Assembly (NCBI GenBank): GCA_012799365.1
Contig: JAAZLJ010000022.1
Span: 1-51,413, forward strand
Reading direction: 5' to 3'
DNA: 51,413 nucleotides
Source: Syntrophomonadaceae bacterium
GTDB lineage: Bacteria > Bacillota > Syntrophomonadia > Syntrophomonadales > Syntrophothermaceae
Shown: one piece after another, positions 51,005 through 51,413 of the stretch
How positions within the stretch are numbered: the stretch's first letter is position 1
How the letters are laid out: each line of letters begins with the position of its first letter
Made by a program: the position numbers and the translations under genes
Notes under the pieces: generated by a model
Seen by the model: only the letters and a program-made list of their open reading frames with translations
The model's database searches: none
What the model was told of the DNA's origin: nothing

Positions 51005-51240
51005 AACTAGCTGCTTCACAGCCCCGGCTTCGCCGTATGTTGCAACGTCTCGTCGGTCGGCGCTCAGGCTCCGCCTTCGATTCCGCCGACGCTGGCTAAA
51101 CATCGTCGGCTTCGCAAGTCGCTCGCTCGGTTAATACTCTCCTGGTGAGGGTTATTTTGTTTCTTTAGCGTTTTCATAATATTCTGCGTTATCTGCGTCT
51201 ATCAGCGTATATCTTGCAGTTTCAATTTTTATAGCAGACC
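51005..51240 (+). repeat. Dispersed composite repeat, copy M1
   Basis: Type-II middle (GCTCAGGCTCCGCCTTCGAT; GCTAAACATCGTCGGC), GCTCGGTTAATACTCTCCTG and right module (ATCTGCGTCTATCAGCGTAT, then TGCAGTTTCAA and TTTTTATAGCAGA). It lacks the left palindrome and junction and follows yyaC directly. Confidence 0.88.
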
Positions 51241-51413
51241 TCCATGATACCGGAGGTATCACCATCAGAGAATGAAAACAGCACGGTTATGGAGTGTGGT
51301 TAACCCGCTCGCTCCCGGACTTGTCGACTGCAGTACATCAGCTTGCTTCAGTGTGAAGCGGACCCCTCAGGATTCGGCGTCCATGCACTCAGCCTTCGGT
51401 GCTCGAAACGTCC
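51241..51413 (+). repeat. Dispersed composite repeat, copy M2 (cut by window end)
   Basis: A second copy in tandem with M1: the perfect left palindrome (GATACCGGAGGTATC), CACCATCAGAGA, junction GTGTGGTTAACCCGCTCGCT, GTCGACTGCAGTACATCAGC, then the same middle as copy A. The last 75 bases equal bases 1-75 of the window. Confidence 0.9.

Noticed and set aside
1-51413. Circular plasmid or phage genome because the two ends match
   Set aside because: The content is core chromosomal genes (argS, glnS, murA, purA, ribosomal proteins) without replication or phage structural genes; the matching ends lie in a multi-copy repeat.
1-51413. T-box leaders upstream of argS and glnS
   Set aside because: Upstream gaps are short and contain no specifier loop or the conserved TGGNACC-type T-box sequence.

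Overview
The window looks like chromosomal DNA from an anaerobic, endospore-forming member of the Clostridia. A relative of Syntrophomonas is my best guess, but that is inference from gene content and not a measured identity. The indications are spore-lineage genes (YyaC, a spore-type Lon protease, a SCIFF peptide with its maturase), Firmicutes gene neighbourhoods (argS followed by an RpoE/delta-like gene; rpsF-ssb-rpsR; htrA-rlmH; a DUF951 gene beside rpsF), purine-rich Shine-Dalgarno sites with frequent GTG/TTG starts, a complete selenocysteine system, and acyl-CoA dehydratase activase-type proteins. Several neighbours (yyaC, DUF951/yyzM, rpsF-ssb-rpsR, rplI, purA, htrA-rlmH) lie close to oriC in Bacillus, so this may be an origin-proximal segment. 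Almost all genes are on the minus strand. Only three recognised genes are on the plus strand: a 100-residue hypothetical, a histidine kinase and yyaC.

Layout by position. 1-5.4 kb: argS, a delta-like small protein and a metallo-beta-lactamase-fold hydrolase, then two hypotheticals and an M1-type membrane peptidase. 5.8-16.3 kb: a cell-envelope cluster of a giant IPT/TIG-repeat exported protein, two SLH (S-layer homology) proteins and a small Gly/Cys-rich protein. 16.5-25 kb: glnS, rlmH, htrA, a PAS histidine kinase, and murA with a membrane gluzincin peptidase and trxB. 25.3-30.3 kb: an M23/LysM/G5 lipoprotein, the SCIFF ranthipeptide precursor with its radical SAM maturase, tRNA-Gly(CCC), an orphan DNA methyltransferase, a 57-residue membrane protein and tRNA-Val(CAC). 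30.4-36.8 kb: purA, spore-type lon, rplI, rpsR, ssb, rpsF and two small genes. 36.8-40.6 kb: yedF, selD, an M18 aminopeptidase and cvpA. 41-42 kb: a hicAB toxin-antitoxin pair. 42.3-50.2 kb: selC (tRNA-Sec), a three-gene acyl-CoA dehydratase/activase-like module, a 44-residue ORF, selB, selA and a YkvI-type transporter. yyaC closes the coding part.

The selenium genes form one functional set. SelD makes selenophosphate and is itself a selenoprotein: the gene reads through an in-frame TGA at the catalytic position, so the apparent short reading frame is wrong. SelA charges the tRNA-Sec encoded by selC, and SelB delivers it at UGA codons.

The most unusual structural signal is a composite dispersed intergenic repeat. 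About a dozen full, partial or decayed copies in both orientations occur in 51 kb. It has a left module (imperfect palindrome GATACCTCCGGTATC), a conserved junction (GTTAACCCGCTCGCTCCC), a variable hairpin-rich middle and a right module (ATCTGCGTCCATCAGCG ... CTGCGGTTTCAAA). Copies form the stop codons and last residues of at least three genes. The window also begins and ends with the same 75 bases, inside one of these repeats.
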